A stretch of 24,473 nucleotides of DNA from Saccoglossus kowalevskii (lineage: Eukaryota; Hemichordata; Enteropneusta; Harrimaniidae), in the NCBI RefSeq assembly GCF_000003605.2, contig NW_003106598.1, forward strand, positions 149,831 to 174,303, in the 5' to 3' direction. Shown piece after piece: positions 1-10,800 of the stretch (positions are counted from its first letter, which is position 1; each line of letters starts with the position of its first letter). The notes under the pieces are model-generated. The model was not told where the DNA came from. It saw nothing but the letters and a program-made list of their open reading frames with translations, and did no database searches. The translations under genes and the position numbers were made by a program.

Positions 1-1541
1 GACCCCCTCCCTTTTAAATGCTTCAATATATATACTCTGCCACGTTGCGATGCCATATTTTCTAAAACCAACTTTAGATTTGAACTGATGAGATGAAATG
101 TCATTTCATTACAGAAACATAAGGCTTGGAGCCTTTCAGACTAAACAATATTACAATTGTTAGCAAAGGAAAGTCAAATTCAACAATAAATGTGACATTA
201 TTGAAGGATTCTGTTAAAAATCGGCATGTTTTACGGAAAACAAACGGACAGCGAACATAGCTATATTCAATGGCGGTGAAATATGGTTCCGGTGCCATGT
301 TTTGTCTGAGTATGTCATCAAATCCGCCATTTTAGGCAATCTAGTTCTCAGCTAGTTGTGTAATAATCACTAAATAGTCCCCCATAAATATATCTATCAC
401 GATCACAACATGGCAGGTGATTGTTAATTTGAAAAAAAAATATACAAAAATCCTGAAGAAAAATGGTGTAAATTTAGGTTTGCATAACGTTAAAATGCTT
501 TGATCGTCGAATTGAGTCGTGTTCGATATGGGTCCCACGCGACGTAATACAACCCATATATGTTACACTGTTTACATGACACCGACCTCATCTCATTTTA
601 ATGAGCCTACAGCGCCATGCTATATGCTATATGATATACGGGTGAGGTTTAACACACAGTAATATATTGTACCAGTGCCACAGTGCACAGTGCCATTACG
701 CGCGCGCACGTTCTAAGACCAGGACCTACGACACCACGTACTAGAGGGGCACGGGGTTACTAGTATTACAAATGTATCACAAGTGTTGTTTTGGCTACTC
801 GCACATGTGTCACTCATCCGGTCGTAACCTCAAATGTTGCAATTAACTATATTACGTCACAATACCCATAATCCATATGGTGTACATAATATTACAATCG
901 ATGAAAATAAAAACACGGTACTTTCTCACTTACGGCTCGCAAACTATCTCCTCGTCGAATGTGGCGTTGTGCTCATAATACCATGAGCATGCGCATTCCA
1001 ATACGGGTACTTGAAATTGCGTAATGCCTACATAACTTTTTAACTTTTTATACTGACTGACTTGTTGTATGTTTGACGCAGCTTCCACATAATATCCCTG
1101 GTTCTACTAGAAACATTGTGTAAAATGGATATTGTTTGAATAATGGATGGTTGCAAGCCTCGATTTCATCATATACAGTGTACATTAGGTTTTAAATCAT
1201 GAACACAAAATCATTTTAAACAGTAAGAGAAAGTTCGATGGGCATTTAGACCATTTTTAGTCATTTTGTTTTTCTATATAAGATGAGTGTTCTTACAGAC
1301 GAGAGAACAATGATTAATTGATTTAAATGAAATATTATATATGTTTGCTTGCAAACGTATATCCACAGTGTTTCTGACACAGAGGTCTAAGTTGGAATCA
1401 AACTATGAGAAATGTTTGGGCTTGATCTGGGTACGTATAAGACAATTGTGAACATCGGAAGGACTACATACAGACTACATACATATAGTTAGTTAGCCCT
1501 ATGTAGATTGTAAGCAATAAAACTGAGACTACGTTAAATAC
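1..1541. other. Intronic sequence of the cellulase gene, no feature recognised
   Basis: This should be intron 3' to the GH9 exon at 1542-1712. I searched the minus strand for the expected AGDHVKF exon and did not find it. AT-rich, with one short segment at 519-547 that matches a repeat end at 17191-17218. Confidence 0.6.
519..547 (+). repeat. Fragment shared with the 17.19 kb repeat
   Basis: TGTTCGATATGGG followed by a CGACGT core is shared in the same orientation with 17192-17218 (about 23 of 28 bases by eye). It may be a remnant of the same interspersed element. Confidence 0.4.
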
Positions 1542-1712
1542 CGTCATAATAGCCCCCTGACAGGTCCTCTCCGTTCTGCCCGACATCGTTTACTGCAGAG
1601 TCTTTTTTCCAGGGAAGTCTTTCCTTCGTTTTTTCCGTCATTACCCCGGAACGCTGCGCTTCGTAAAATAGAAGAGAGCTTTCCAGCACTTCACAGTAGT
1701 TGTATGAGTTGC
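1542..1712 (-). CDS. Cellulase exon encoding start of GH9 catalytic domain
   Basis: A 171-nt phase 1-1 exon with acceptor ATTTTAG and donor GTATTT. It holds residues 19-75, from NSYNYCEVLE to GGYYD. The intron after it begins exactly between the two catalytic Asp codons of DAGD. The usual W-R-G-D-S is W-K-K-D-S here. Confidence 0.92.
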
Positions 1713-2073
1713 CTAAAATAAAAATTAAACTGATTTCAGATAATGCTTACGCTTAACTCAAAGATGCTATACCTCGACCTACATAGTATTTTCTATACAC
1801 ACAATGGTTTTTTATACAGACTATGGTTCTATTCTCTGCATCTGGTAGTTAGGGTTGCAACTATTTTGATTGAATATGACAACACGTGCATAACCCGTAA
1901 ATATTGTTAATGTATTATATGCAATTCAGCCCCTTTTCGAAGCAAAGTTTTGACAAATAGTCAGTGACAGTTGTCTGAATAATTATAAATCATTTTATAC
2001 TAATTATATAGTTATTACCGTTTGTGCAGAGAAAAAGCCCGGAGATAACGAATATCCACTTCATCATTTCCAT
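1542..2073 (-). CDS. Glycoside hydrolase family 9 endo-beta-1,4-glucanase (cellulase), 5' part only
   Basis: Join (minus): 2073-2019, 1712-1542, continuing off the left edge. Seventy-five residues are visible. Residues 1-18 (MEMMKWIFVISGLFLCTN) are a secretion signal peptide. The GH9 domain begins at once: SYNYCEVLESSLLFYEAQRS, then LPWKKDSAVND, then EDLSGGYYD. These match the GH9 opening YNYxExLxxSLxFYEAQRSG, PWRxDSxxND and DLxGGYYDAGD. Asp75 is the first Asp of the catalytic DAGD motif; the second Asp must be in the next exon. The family cleaves beta-1,4-glucosidic bonds in cellulose or related glucans, and secreted GH9 enzymes are native to many invertebrates. The next exon (AGDHVKF-like) was not found in 1-1541. 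Both junctions have phase 1 and GT-AG ends. Family assignment is firm, substrate is not. Confidence 0.9.
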
Positions 2074-2081
2074 CTTGAAAC
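2019..2081 (-). CDS. Cellulase exon with start codon and signal peptide (partly 5' UTR)
   Basis: An acceptor (TTTGCAG) sits eight bases before the ATG at 2073, so at least one upstream non-coding exon should exist; it was not located. The ATG has A at -3 and G at +4. The coding part is 55 nt and ends in phase 1 at donor GTAATA. Confidence 0.85.
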
Positions 2082-3258
2082 CTGCAAATGAATAAGGAGG
2101 TTTACACAAATGTACTGCCATCTTTTAACGAATCAAGAGTTGCGTTTTATTTACCATATTTGAATTGTTGTTATTTATTCTATGTAATACCGGTCAAAAA
2201 TTGCTCAAATGTCATGTATTTAGATACCATACAATAACTGAAAAATAGAAATTCGGCAATTCGTTTTTTTTTTTTTTTTGAGCTGTCTCTGTATTCTTAG
2301 CATGTGCGTAAATACTCATATTACATGTTGTGTTATTAGCCTACACGTTAGTCTTGCGTTAACATCAGAATAGTATTTCAACTAAAGGAGACAAGGAGTT
2401 TTAAAACCAATAGAAAAAAACAGTTGCGACTAAAGTGGAGACAACACGTGAAACAGTTTTGAGAAGTAACGTTTCTCTCAGTTGTTCTTGGCTATATTGT
2501 TCGGCAATCGCATGAATTATAGATACATCTACGATGCAAGCGGTAAAACTAAAACTTATATTACCTTGGAAATAGTATATCCGTTTGGTGTAGCTTCTTG
2601 TTACGACCAACAGGATACGATTTATATCGGGAAAAACAAATTTTCTCTCCGTACAGACTGCTATTTTGCTTCTTACTTCTATGATGATATAAGGCAGGAA
2701 CAGAAAGATGTGCGTAGTAGTCGCGCTTTTTAATGTGTAATTTCATCGCAGGTGTTACTAGAATAATAACAACAATGCAGATTCAAACTTCATAATAATA
2801 TGAAAAAAACACACACAATACATACCAGAAAACATATTTATTTATCAATATATACTGCTGACTGGGCGTGTGCTTACTGTAAGTATTTTTGGAATAAATA
2901 GCACCGCTTTTCACAATAATATCATAGTATTAATATACAAATAGTTTATTGCTTTGTAATATTATTCATGTAATATAACGATTGAATAAGCACAGAGTGG
3001 GACGAAGAGGATTCGTACAGATGAATATTGTGATTATTAAAACTATGGATGTTTTGTGATTGACAAAAAAAGTACGTGTTGCGTCTTGAAAAGAGCCATG
3101 CGAAAGATGTGGGCGCTTCATGCTGGGCACACGTGTACTTAAAATGATGTGTTCTCCTATTGTCATCATGTATTACTGAATAAGGTACAATATTAACATG
3201 TGTTTTGTAATGTATGCTGTGATATTAATTCTCAACCAATCATAACGCTTCGTTGCAG
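2082..3258. other. Intergenic or 5' region of the cellulase gene
   Basis: No gene recognised. It contains a run of 15 or so T at 2264-2279 and overlapping short ORFs on both strands around 2400-2750 that resemble no known family and lack coding character. An upstream non-coding exon and promoter of the cellulase gene may be here or further right. Confidence 0.5.
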
Positions 3259-3512
3259 GACTCCATCTAACATTTTGTTCTGCTTTATATTCCACGTAGT
3301 CTGGATTCATCTTATACCCTTTCTCGCTTTCATTATATTAGTGAATGACTTCATCTGATGGTCACGTACATTTACGGCATATTTCGACTCCATCTAACAT
3401 TTTGTTCTGCTTTATATTCCACGTAGTCTGGATTCATCTTATACCCTTTCTCGCTTTCATTATATTAGTGAATGACTTCATCTGATGGTCACGTACATTT
3501 ACGGCATATTTC
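3259..3512. repeat. Perfect tandem duplication, 2 x 127 bp
   Basis: The unit starting GACTCCATCTAACATT and ending CGGCATATTTC occurs twice back to back (3259-3385, 3386-3512), with no difference seen by eye. This is a very recent duplication or an assembly artefact. Confidence 0.93.
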
Positions 3513-4029
3513 GAACTGCTTTCCTCATCAAAGATGTCTTCTGTGAAACCACAGATTAATAAACTCGAATCCCCAATTAAATTTCAGAAAAACAAAGTTT
3601 TTCCAAGTTTGACTGACATTCACTCGTCTAAAGGATATGTTTTGTGTTATGGGACATGACTTGAAAGCTACAAGGCAATTACAACTCACAAATCAATGAT
3701 ATATTCAGACAAAATAAATATTTGAAGTTATTAATACGAATGGTTCCAACATTACCACATTTACTCATTGTTGTGTTTTGTTAGATGTGTCCATTTTTGA
3801 GAAAAAATGCTTTTTGTTTTCATTCTGGTAAAATTTTCCGACCAAATGTTTTCAATCTCCAAATGGCCGTAAAATATCAATTTGATGCAATACGTTAAGT
3901 CATACAAAATGAAGATCAAATACTATAAAGTACACATATATTTCACCAATATAGTTTGACATTTTGAAGGTTAGTCGTCAGGTTGTAGTTAACTGATAGT
4001 TAAAGGACAGCTACAAAGATGGTAGTAAC

Positions 4030-4778
4030 TGTTTGGGGTCGAGGTTCTAGTAAACGTCTGAAGCAAGTTTACTAGAACTATCAGGGGTAAAATCTTCTCT
4101 CTGGGTTCTCCACACGTGCCAGGGGGGAATCTCGTCTCGTCTCTCTCTCTCTCTCGTCCCCTTGAGGTACGGGATCGGGGAAGTCACTTATACTTTACAG
4201 TCAAATAAGACACACACACAACGGAATACGTTTCAGCTCTCGTCTTAGTCGGTCAATCGAGCACTCTATAAGACACGGCGCCCTGGGGAAAAATCCCCAA
4301 GACTGTCGCAAGGCTGACCCAAGACTCTCTTAGACTGCGTCAACACTCGCCCCAAGGCTCTCCAGGACTGCTCTAGACTCTGACTCTCCAGGACTGCCTC
4401 TCTCTCTCGTCTATCGTGCTGTGCTCCCCAAGACCAACTCAAACTCTCTTTATTCATTTTCAAAACTCTAACCAATTACAAAACAGTAAAAAGACTCTAG
4501 GGCGTAACCTTCAATCATAAAGCCAATCACACTAAGCACTGAATACGTCATATCTTTTGATTAATCGTTCACTACATTAATAACTAGAATACCAACTGTC
4601 AGAATAGCGACGGATATATCGTAATTAGTTCCAAATCACTGAGCCAAGTTCCGTCCAAAACTTCAAATAGGCCTAAACGATGGCAGACATAACACAGCAA
4701 TTCAGCTAATAATCAACTAATAAAGTCGGTCAACAGATACGCAAAAACAAATTCACGACAGAACCTTGACCCCACACA
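4030..4778 (-). mobile_element. Interspersed element, copy A, with terminal inverted repeats
   Basis: Ends are TGTTTGGGGTCGAGGTTCT at 4030-4048 and, inverted, TGTGTGGGGTCAAGGTTCT at 4778-4760: 17 of 19 bases pair. The interior (about 4079-4765) is homologous, in opposite orientation, to 17205-17870. It contains a CT microsatellite (about 4133-4157) and repeated CTCCAGGACTG / CCAAGACT motifs. No coding capacity, so it is non-autonomous. Clear target-site duplications were not seen. TIRs suggest a DNA transposon; a solo LTR is an alternative because an AATAAA-type site lies inside. Confidence 0.65.
4044..4078. repeat. Perfect 12-bp inverted repeat (hairpin)
   Basis: GTTCTAGTAAAC at 4044-4055 and GTTTACTAGAAC at 4067-4078, separated by 11 bases. 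It lies at the end of interspersed copy A and is absent from copy B. Confidence 0.85.
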
Positions 4779-5900
4779 GGTCTTTTTACCTACGTTTATC
4801 TCTGAGTTGTCGTACTTTAAAGAAGTAACACTGCGAATGTTGGGCGGTTTTTCTGAGCCCCATCGCGGGTTGCGTGTCAGCACACGTGTTACACAACTCC
4901 TTCTGCATAGAACCTTTCATCGACACAGCCTGTCTATATTGAAACAGTTGGTTCGAATCCATGGTGTTGCTTCCCCACACATTTGTAAATAGTGGGGGAA
5001 ACGTTATACTCCCCACTAGAGTCAGGTTAGACTGGACAAGCTGTGGTGATTTTTTTTTCAGTTAAATTATAATAAAAAATACTTGAGAAAAAAAAATAGT
5101 TTTGTAAAATTTGGGGCCAACGCGATACGCGGTTAGGTTACAGGGGATTTCGCCTTAACACCTCCATTTCGCGATATTTTTATTTCTTTTAAACTTTAAA
5201 AATAAATTAATCTCTTAGACTTAGTCTGAATTCAGGTGAGATCAACCTAGAACAACCGTAAATAGTACTTACACGGTGAATGGGTAAGTTGAGAAAAAAA
5301 GGAACTTGTAAATGGGTACTATTTAGAACTAAGGAAGAGCACTTTCTTAATCAAAGTTGTACGAACACTTCCAGTTATCGGACGAACCTAAAAGTCGTGT
5401 TACATTGTTTAATCACCCCCAGGGGATGGTGGTTTAATCTAGAAAGTAATTTCACTTACATTCAGCATATTTAATTATATACAGTTAGGCGCCCTCTACG
5501 CACACACTTCATAATTAACTAGACTAACAAACATAATACATAATTCCACTGTGGTTCAATAAATAGCGTAAGCAAACAATAGTGACAAAACTGCAAGTTG
5601 TATAATTTTACTTGTAATTATAACACCGGCACATAATGTCGATGTACCTCATTTCCAGGCAAATTAACTAAATGTAAATTTCTTGAACAAATCAATAATC
5701 CTCGATACAGTTACTCGAAACAAAACTACATTTCTAATTGTAATTTCTCTAATGTATTGCAATGCAAATATATGCAAATTTGAATTTGGTTGAACAGACT
5801 TAATGAATTATGTTCAACAGCGTGCTCAAAATACGCCATCAACTATATTATCAGACAATTGTATGCCGTTGGATCAAAACTATTATTATACATCTGTCAC
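4779..5900. other. Intergenic, no gene recognised
   Basis: AT-rich sequence. Short ORFs on both strands around 4786-5016 and 5280-5474 have no recognisable protein content. A GCGCCCTCTA motif near 5490 recurs at about 14460 and 18315, a common end motif of small transposons. Confidence 0.45.
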
Positions 5901-5901
5901 C

Positions 5902-6159
5902 GTAACGCCATAAGTTGCAGCGTGCCGTAATTTTGTGGTATATCACGGGGTTATTTTCATTCTACCATACAAGGAAATGCGAATTCAAAATATGGAATGA
6001 TTACGCACGTAAGCGTCCTCTAATAATAAAAGCAACATGGTTGCCACCGGAGTTCGACCGGACTCCACGCAAAGAAGTTCGCCGATTCAGGTCTAAATTT
6101 TTTTGGATTTTGGCATTCCCGAAAAGACGTATAATAAGGTTATCCTCGTAATAACCTCA
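5902..6159 (+). repeat. Interspersed repeat family 2, copy 1
   Basis: Homologous in the same orientation to 16557-16930. Shared blocks include the ACCATACAAG-AAATGCGAATTC region, TAAGCGTCCTCTAATAATAAAA, and GGCATTCCC. An ORF spans this copy but is not conserved in the other, so it is not coding. Confidence 0.75.
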
Positions 6160-7189
6160 CATTAATACGAAATTTCGCATTCTTATTTCGCTCGCATTCT
6201 TATTTAAATATTCTAATGCACTCGTGTTGCTTTATGTGTAACGTGCATTTTACAAGACGCATCTTTCATTGTACAACACAATAGATACGCTATATGAAAT
6301 AAAACTGAATAATATCATTTTTTAATGGACAGCTATTCACGAATTCGTACAGAGGCGGTTTATATTCGTACAGATATATCAAACGTAGACTTAATAAGGT
6401 ATTTTTCACAAGCTACTCAGTCGTGCGTAGTAATGTCTTGAACACAAACCGATGCGATTCGGTCTCAATAGCAATACTGGGCCCAGTGCGTATCATTATG
6501 CACGCCCAAGGATGCTGCATTAGTTTTCCAGAATATCATTAAATATGGTATCATATTCGAATACACATTTGCAAAACTAAAGCATGGGTGGGTGGGTGTG
6601 TGTCTATATCATCAGTGGAATACGGTCACATCTCTGGAACTCATTTTAAATTACAAGATATTGTTATTATTGGTCAAGATTTATTTTAAAAGACAAGTGT
6701 AAATTAGTATTGTAAAATATACATGAACAGATACTTAGCATAGATAAAACATATGAAATGAATTAAAAAAACTGTTAAAAAATTCATCCCGTGTAGATAG
6801 TTAAAAGTGAAAACCCAAGGTTAGTCAGATGACGTGATATTATGATAAAGTTGAGTGCTTTTATAAGACGTGGCGATATAGGAAGACGGTCTCGACTTCA
6901 TCAGTAATAGTCTTTCCCTGAAAATAGTATTGTACGTCTGCAGACACTGTCAAACAATTACTGACTAGTAAGATACACCAGGGATGTTTAAATCTCGTCA
7001 AGAAATCGTGTTTTTATGATACAAGTCTTTCTTATTTAGCGCCGTGTAATTATGAAGCACGTTTGCACAATAGACGTGTTCATAATGGCGTATTTTGGAA
7101 CATTATCAAGGAGTATTTTACTGAAAGAATGCATAACAAAGTTTCTTTCCTTGGGGTGTGTACATAATGAGCAATATCAGCATTGTGAT
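6160..7189. other. Intergenic or distal 3' UTR of the sulfatase gene
   Basis: No gene recognised. The only canonical AATAAA on the minus strand that I noticed within about 1 kb of the sulfatase stop is at 6685-6680. Confidence 0.4.
6680..6685 (-). promoter_or_regulatory. Candidate polyadenylation signal for the sulfatase gene
   Basis: AATAAA on the minus strand about 1.0 kb after the stop codon. If used, the minisatellite at 7190-7652 would lie in the 3' UTR. Non-canonical signals nearer to the stop are possible. Confidence 0.25.
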
Positions 7190-7652
7190 TTTCTGGTGGT
7201 ATACAAACTTTCTGCTAGTGATATGTATTTTTTTTTTGCTGGTGGTATGCAAATTTTCTGCTAGTGATATGTATTTTTTTGCTGGTGGTATGCAAATTTT
7301 CTGCTAGTGATATGTATTTTTTATGCTGGTGGTATGCAAATTTTCTGCTAGTGATATGTATTTTTTTTGCTGGTGGTATGCAAATTTTCTGCTAGTGATA
7401 TGTATTTTTTTTTGCTGGTGGTATGCAAATTTTCTGCTAGTGATATGTATTTTTTTGCTGGTGGTATGCAAATTTTCTGCTAGTGATATGTATTTTTTTG
7501 CTGGTGGTATGCAAATTTTCTGCTAGTCATATGTATTTTTTTTGCTGGTGGTATGCAAATTTTCTGCTAGTGATATGTATTTTTTTTTTGCTGGTGGTAT
7601 GCAAATTTTCTGCTAGTGATATGTAATTGTTTGGTTGGTGGTATGCTAATTC
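7190..7652. repeat. 44-bp minisatellite with nine octamer (ATGCAAAT) motifs
   Basis: Ten tandem units of 43-46 bp with core GCTGGTGGTATGCAAAT, TTTCTGCTAGTGATATG and a variable T tract. Perfect ATGCAAAT begins at 7247, 7290, 7334, 7378, 7423, 7466, 7509, 7553 and 7599. The outer units are degenerate (ATACAAAC, ATGCTAAT). The T tract causes most length variation. It lies about 58 bp past the sulfatase stop; in transcript orientation the motif reads ATTTGCAT and the T tract becomes an A tract. Confidence 0.95.
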
Positions 7653-7709
7653 ATGTCATAAGCCAACGACAACTCAATATGATTCTGACACGTCTATTTC
7701 GATGAAGCC

Positions 7710-7888
7710 CTAACACCATCCCGGTGTCCAAGCACCATCAAAGTACTTAGGGTCACTTTCATCTATATTTTCAGGATACCATAACGGGGCTGCGTTGTCT
7801 TTGTAATATTGTAGGCGTGCCTGCATTTCCTCTAAAATGTCCTGCATTTCAGGATCGGTAGCAAGGTTGGTAGTCTCTAGTGGGTCAT
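7710..7888 (-). CDS. Sulfatase exon 19 (C-terminus, residues 527-585 and stop)
   Basis: Opens [20 protein letters not shown] and ends [11 protein letters not shown] before a TAG at 7712-7710. D-P-x-E-x-x-N-L-A is the conserved C-terminal block of sulfatases. The end agrees with the family's usual C-terminal length, so the protein is complete. Confidence 0.95.
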
Positions 7889-10800
7889 CTGAAAATGGGA
7901 ATATCGAAGTGTGTTACTTGGGCATGAGAGACGTGCTTACATATCAATTATATACCACGCGTTTTAATGTAATAATAACACCATACTGTAAATTGTTACA
8001 AACCAGACACGTAAAACCACACGCACAGTTACTATAATGCATGATCAATGAAAGCATGTTATAGCGTCGGAAAAAATACATTAATTCGTTTTCGCGTCTA
8101 ATGTGAACAATCTGCTCGAAAGACGCGATATGAGCAAATAAACTAGACTTGCACATCATCAGCTAAGTTTTGTAACAATTAATGTTGGTTGATTAACGAT
8201 TTGATTACGTTTAAACAAATCAAAAATGACGTGTGTGTGATGTCGCCGTGTAGGTAAAAACATGACCATAACGTCATCATACCTCTAAGGTTGAACAGGA
8301 ATGTATTGTTAACATTTTGTGATATCAGCGGTGCATCTGGTATAGGGGCATCTGGGTGTTCGGCAGGAACATACCATTGATCTGGGGAACATAAATGTAT
8401 AGGATATACTGGATTTACATATTTCATAATTTACATACTTTCCCGCGTTGAGCACGTGAAAATGTGAGATAATTTATCCGATATTAGACAGGTGACTCAC
8501 CCAAATGAAATCTTTCGTGAGCTTCAACTCGCTGCGGAACAAGTTCAGTGATGCCCTCTATGTATTTATAGTCATTCATCCTACAAAAGTAATACATGAA
8601 ATTGTGAGCTTTTGTTGTGGCACGTATGACGTGGCTTTAATTAATTCTATAATGTCATGCAATAATGAGGATACGACACATGATATAATACGCAACACAC
8701 GTGATACAACACATGCTATGACGTAACATACGACTTTACATACCACAACATGTAGAACGAAGATACGATATATGAACATGACTCTGGTGAGTTTATTTTT
8801 TTTTTAAATGTCCAATTTATTGTTATTGAAGAGTCAATGCAAAATAATTATTTGTATAAAAGTAATTTTCCTGGTGGAAAGGTAAAAATGTACACTGATT
8901 GTTTCAGATTGGACTAGAAAAAAGATTGAACGTTGTTTATTTATGACAAATATCCACCCAAACCAGTTCAATATATAACAAATAACACGTCAGTGTTGTA
9001 CACAATTGGAATTAACTAATGTTCTCAATAAAGATGTAGTTATACGACTTTAAGGTGGCCCATATATTGGTTCGCTACATGAAAATCCGTCAGCTACTTG
9101 AATATCGCTCCACTAATTAAAAAAGTCGGTCGGCTACTTGAAAATTGATCCGGCATTTGTAAAACAATTGCTCCGCTACATGAAAATCGGGTTATATCTG
9201 CAGGTCGAAGGTTACCTTGCAATATACAACGCGATTTTCAAGTAGCCGACCAATTGTATATATGAACCACATTACAATACTCTGGTGGGATTTTATCACA
9301 TTTGTTCTAAACGTATTTTTTTAAGAAACATAATCTTGTTTTTGTCACAATCAAATTTCCAAAGCCATATGATAAATGATTTCATGATTGTATGTATGCA
9401 AATATCCTATATGATTTTTGGCTAGCTTTTTCTCAGCAGTTGTCCTCAATATTGTGTTAGCCGCCGGATACGTATATATACTGGGGGATTCGGATTTCAT
9501 CAGTTTTGTAATCGACTGCTCGGCATTAGCATCATCTTAATTTTGTGAATCGGATATAACAATTTCGTAACGTTTTGACCGAACTATGCAAATTGGGAAT
9601 ATAGCTTCCCAAAATGAAATACATTTAATTGTTCATCAATACGATCAATCAAGACTGAGTTTTGGAGAACAGTTAGAGAGTACATAAAAGTCTCGTGCAT
9701 AAATCCAACATACTACCCAACATGGTAAACTTGCCAGGTTGCCAATCCAGCCACTATAGTTTTGAGAAGCATACCTTGTGTTTAAAGTGAGCAAACAATT
9801 GTATTTCTATGTATACATAACTTGTATAATATTTCCTTTTAGTTTTGCTTACGGGGAAAATACCTTTCATTAGGCAATGAGAGGCTTACCTCGGTGCACA
9901 CCCATAATCAGTGACTGTCGTATAACATATTGGTTACTGAGAGAATGGCGAGGGGCTTACCTCAGTGCAGCTCCCCTAGTTGCTTCAAACGTGTCAAGAT
10001 GTAGGAGGATTTCCGACCGCTTAGAGGCGTCACCCCGACAAACAGTGTCCCATTGGTTGATACCATCTATGTCATCATCTAGAAAGAAGAGATTCGTCAA
10101 AGAAGCACCATGAATGTATGTCGAATGATCTAATCTAATAGAGGTTCAACCAAGGTACATGTACATATATACCAAGTATCTAGAAGAAGTCTAATAGAAT
10201 ATTTGACCAAAAATGTTCTCAAAAATTACAGAATTATATCGTCACATAGCATTCAAATCTACAAAGGTACACATGTGCCAAGTATCAAAGAAATTGCAGT
10301 AACTGTTTTAAACAAGCAGCCTATCGGCTGAGATAGCTCCGCTGTTAGCAATGCACATTTCAATTAAAAAACTGAAGACATCATTAGAAAATGAACAATA
10401 TGTATAGTATCAAAGCAATCAGTCGAAAATATCACTTTCTACCAAAAATGACAAAAATATTCACCAAAATTAGAGAATTGAAGATATCATCACGAAATGA
10501 ACAAATCTGAGAGAGGTCCACATGTAGTATCTATATATGTAATATCAAAGCAATTAAACTATTGTTTTTTAACAACAAGTCGAAAATATCACTTTTTACC
10601 AAAAATTACAAAAATATTCACCAAAATTAGAGAATTAAAGATATCACTATGAAATGAACAAATCTGAGAGATGTTCACCTGAGGTACCTATATGTATAAT
10701 ATCAAAGCAAATGGACTTGCGGTTTCTAACAAGAAGTCGAAAATATCACTTTTTACCAAAAATGACAAAAATATTCACCAAAATTAGAGAATTGAAGATA

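Noticed and set aside
934-1027. A possible 94-nt minus-strand exon with a TATGTAG acceptor and a GTAAGT donor, open in the phase left by the cellulase exon.
   Set aside because: Its translation (GITQFQVPVLECACSW...) does not continue the GH9 motif AGDHVKF, and there is no pyrimidine tract before the acceptor.
4949-4959. GGTTCGAATCC, a perfect tRNA B-box, with similar motifs at 20728-20738 and 20107-20117 (minus).
   Set aside because: None has a paired T stem or an acceptor stem around it. Short matches to this motif are expected by chance; no tRNA is called.
5915-6151. A 78-codon plus-strand frame.
   Set aside because: It lies inside interspersed repeat family 2 and is not kept open in the second copy.
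7323-7526. A repetitive open frame reading MLVVCKFSASDMYFF and similar.
   Set aside because: It is the translation of the 44-bp minisatellite and breaks wherever the T tract changes length.
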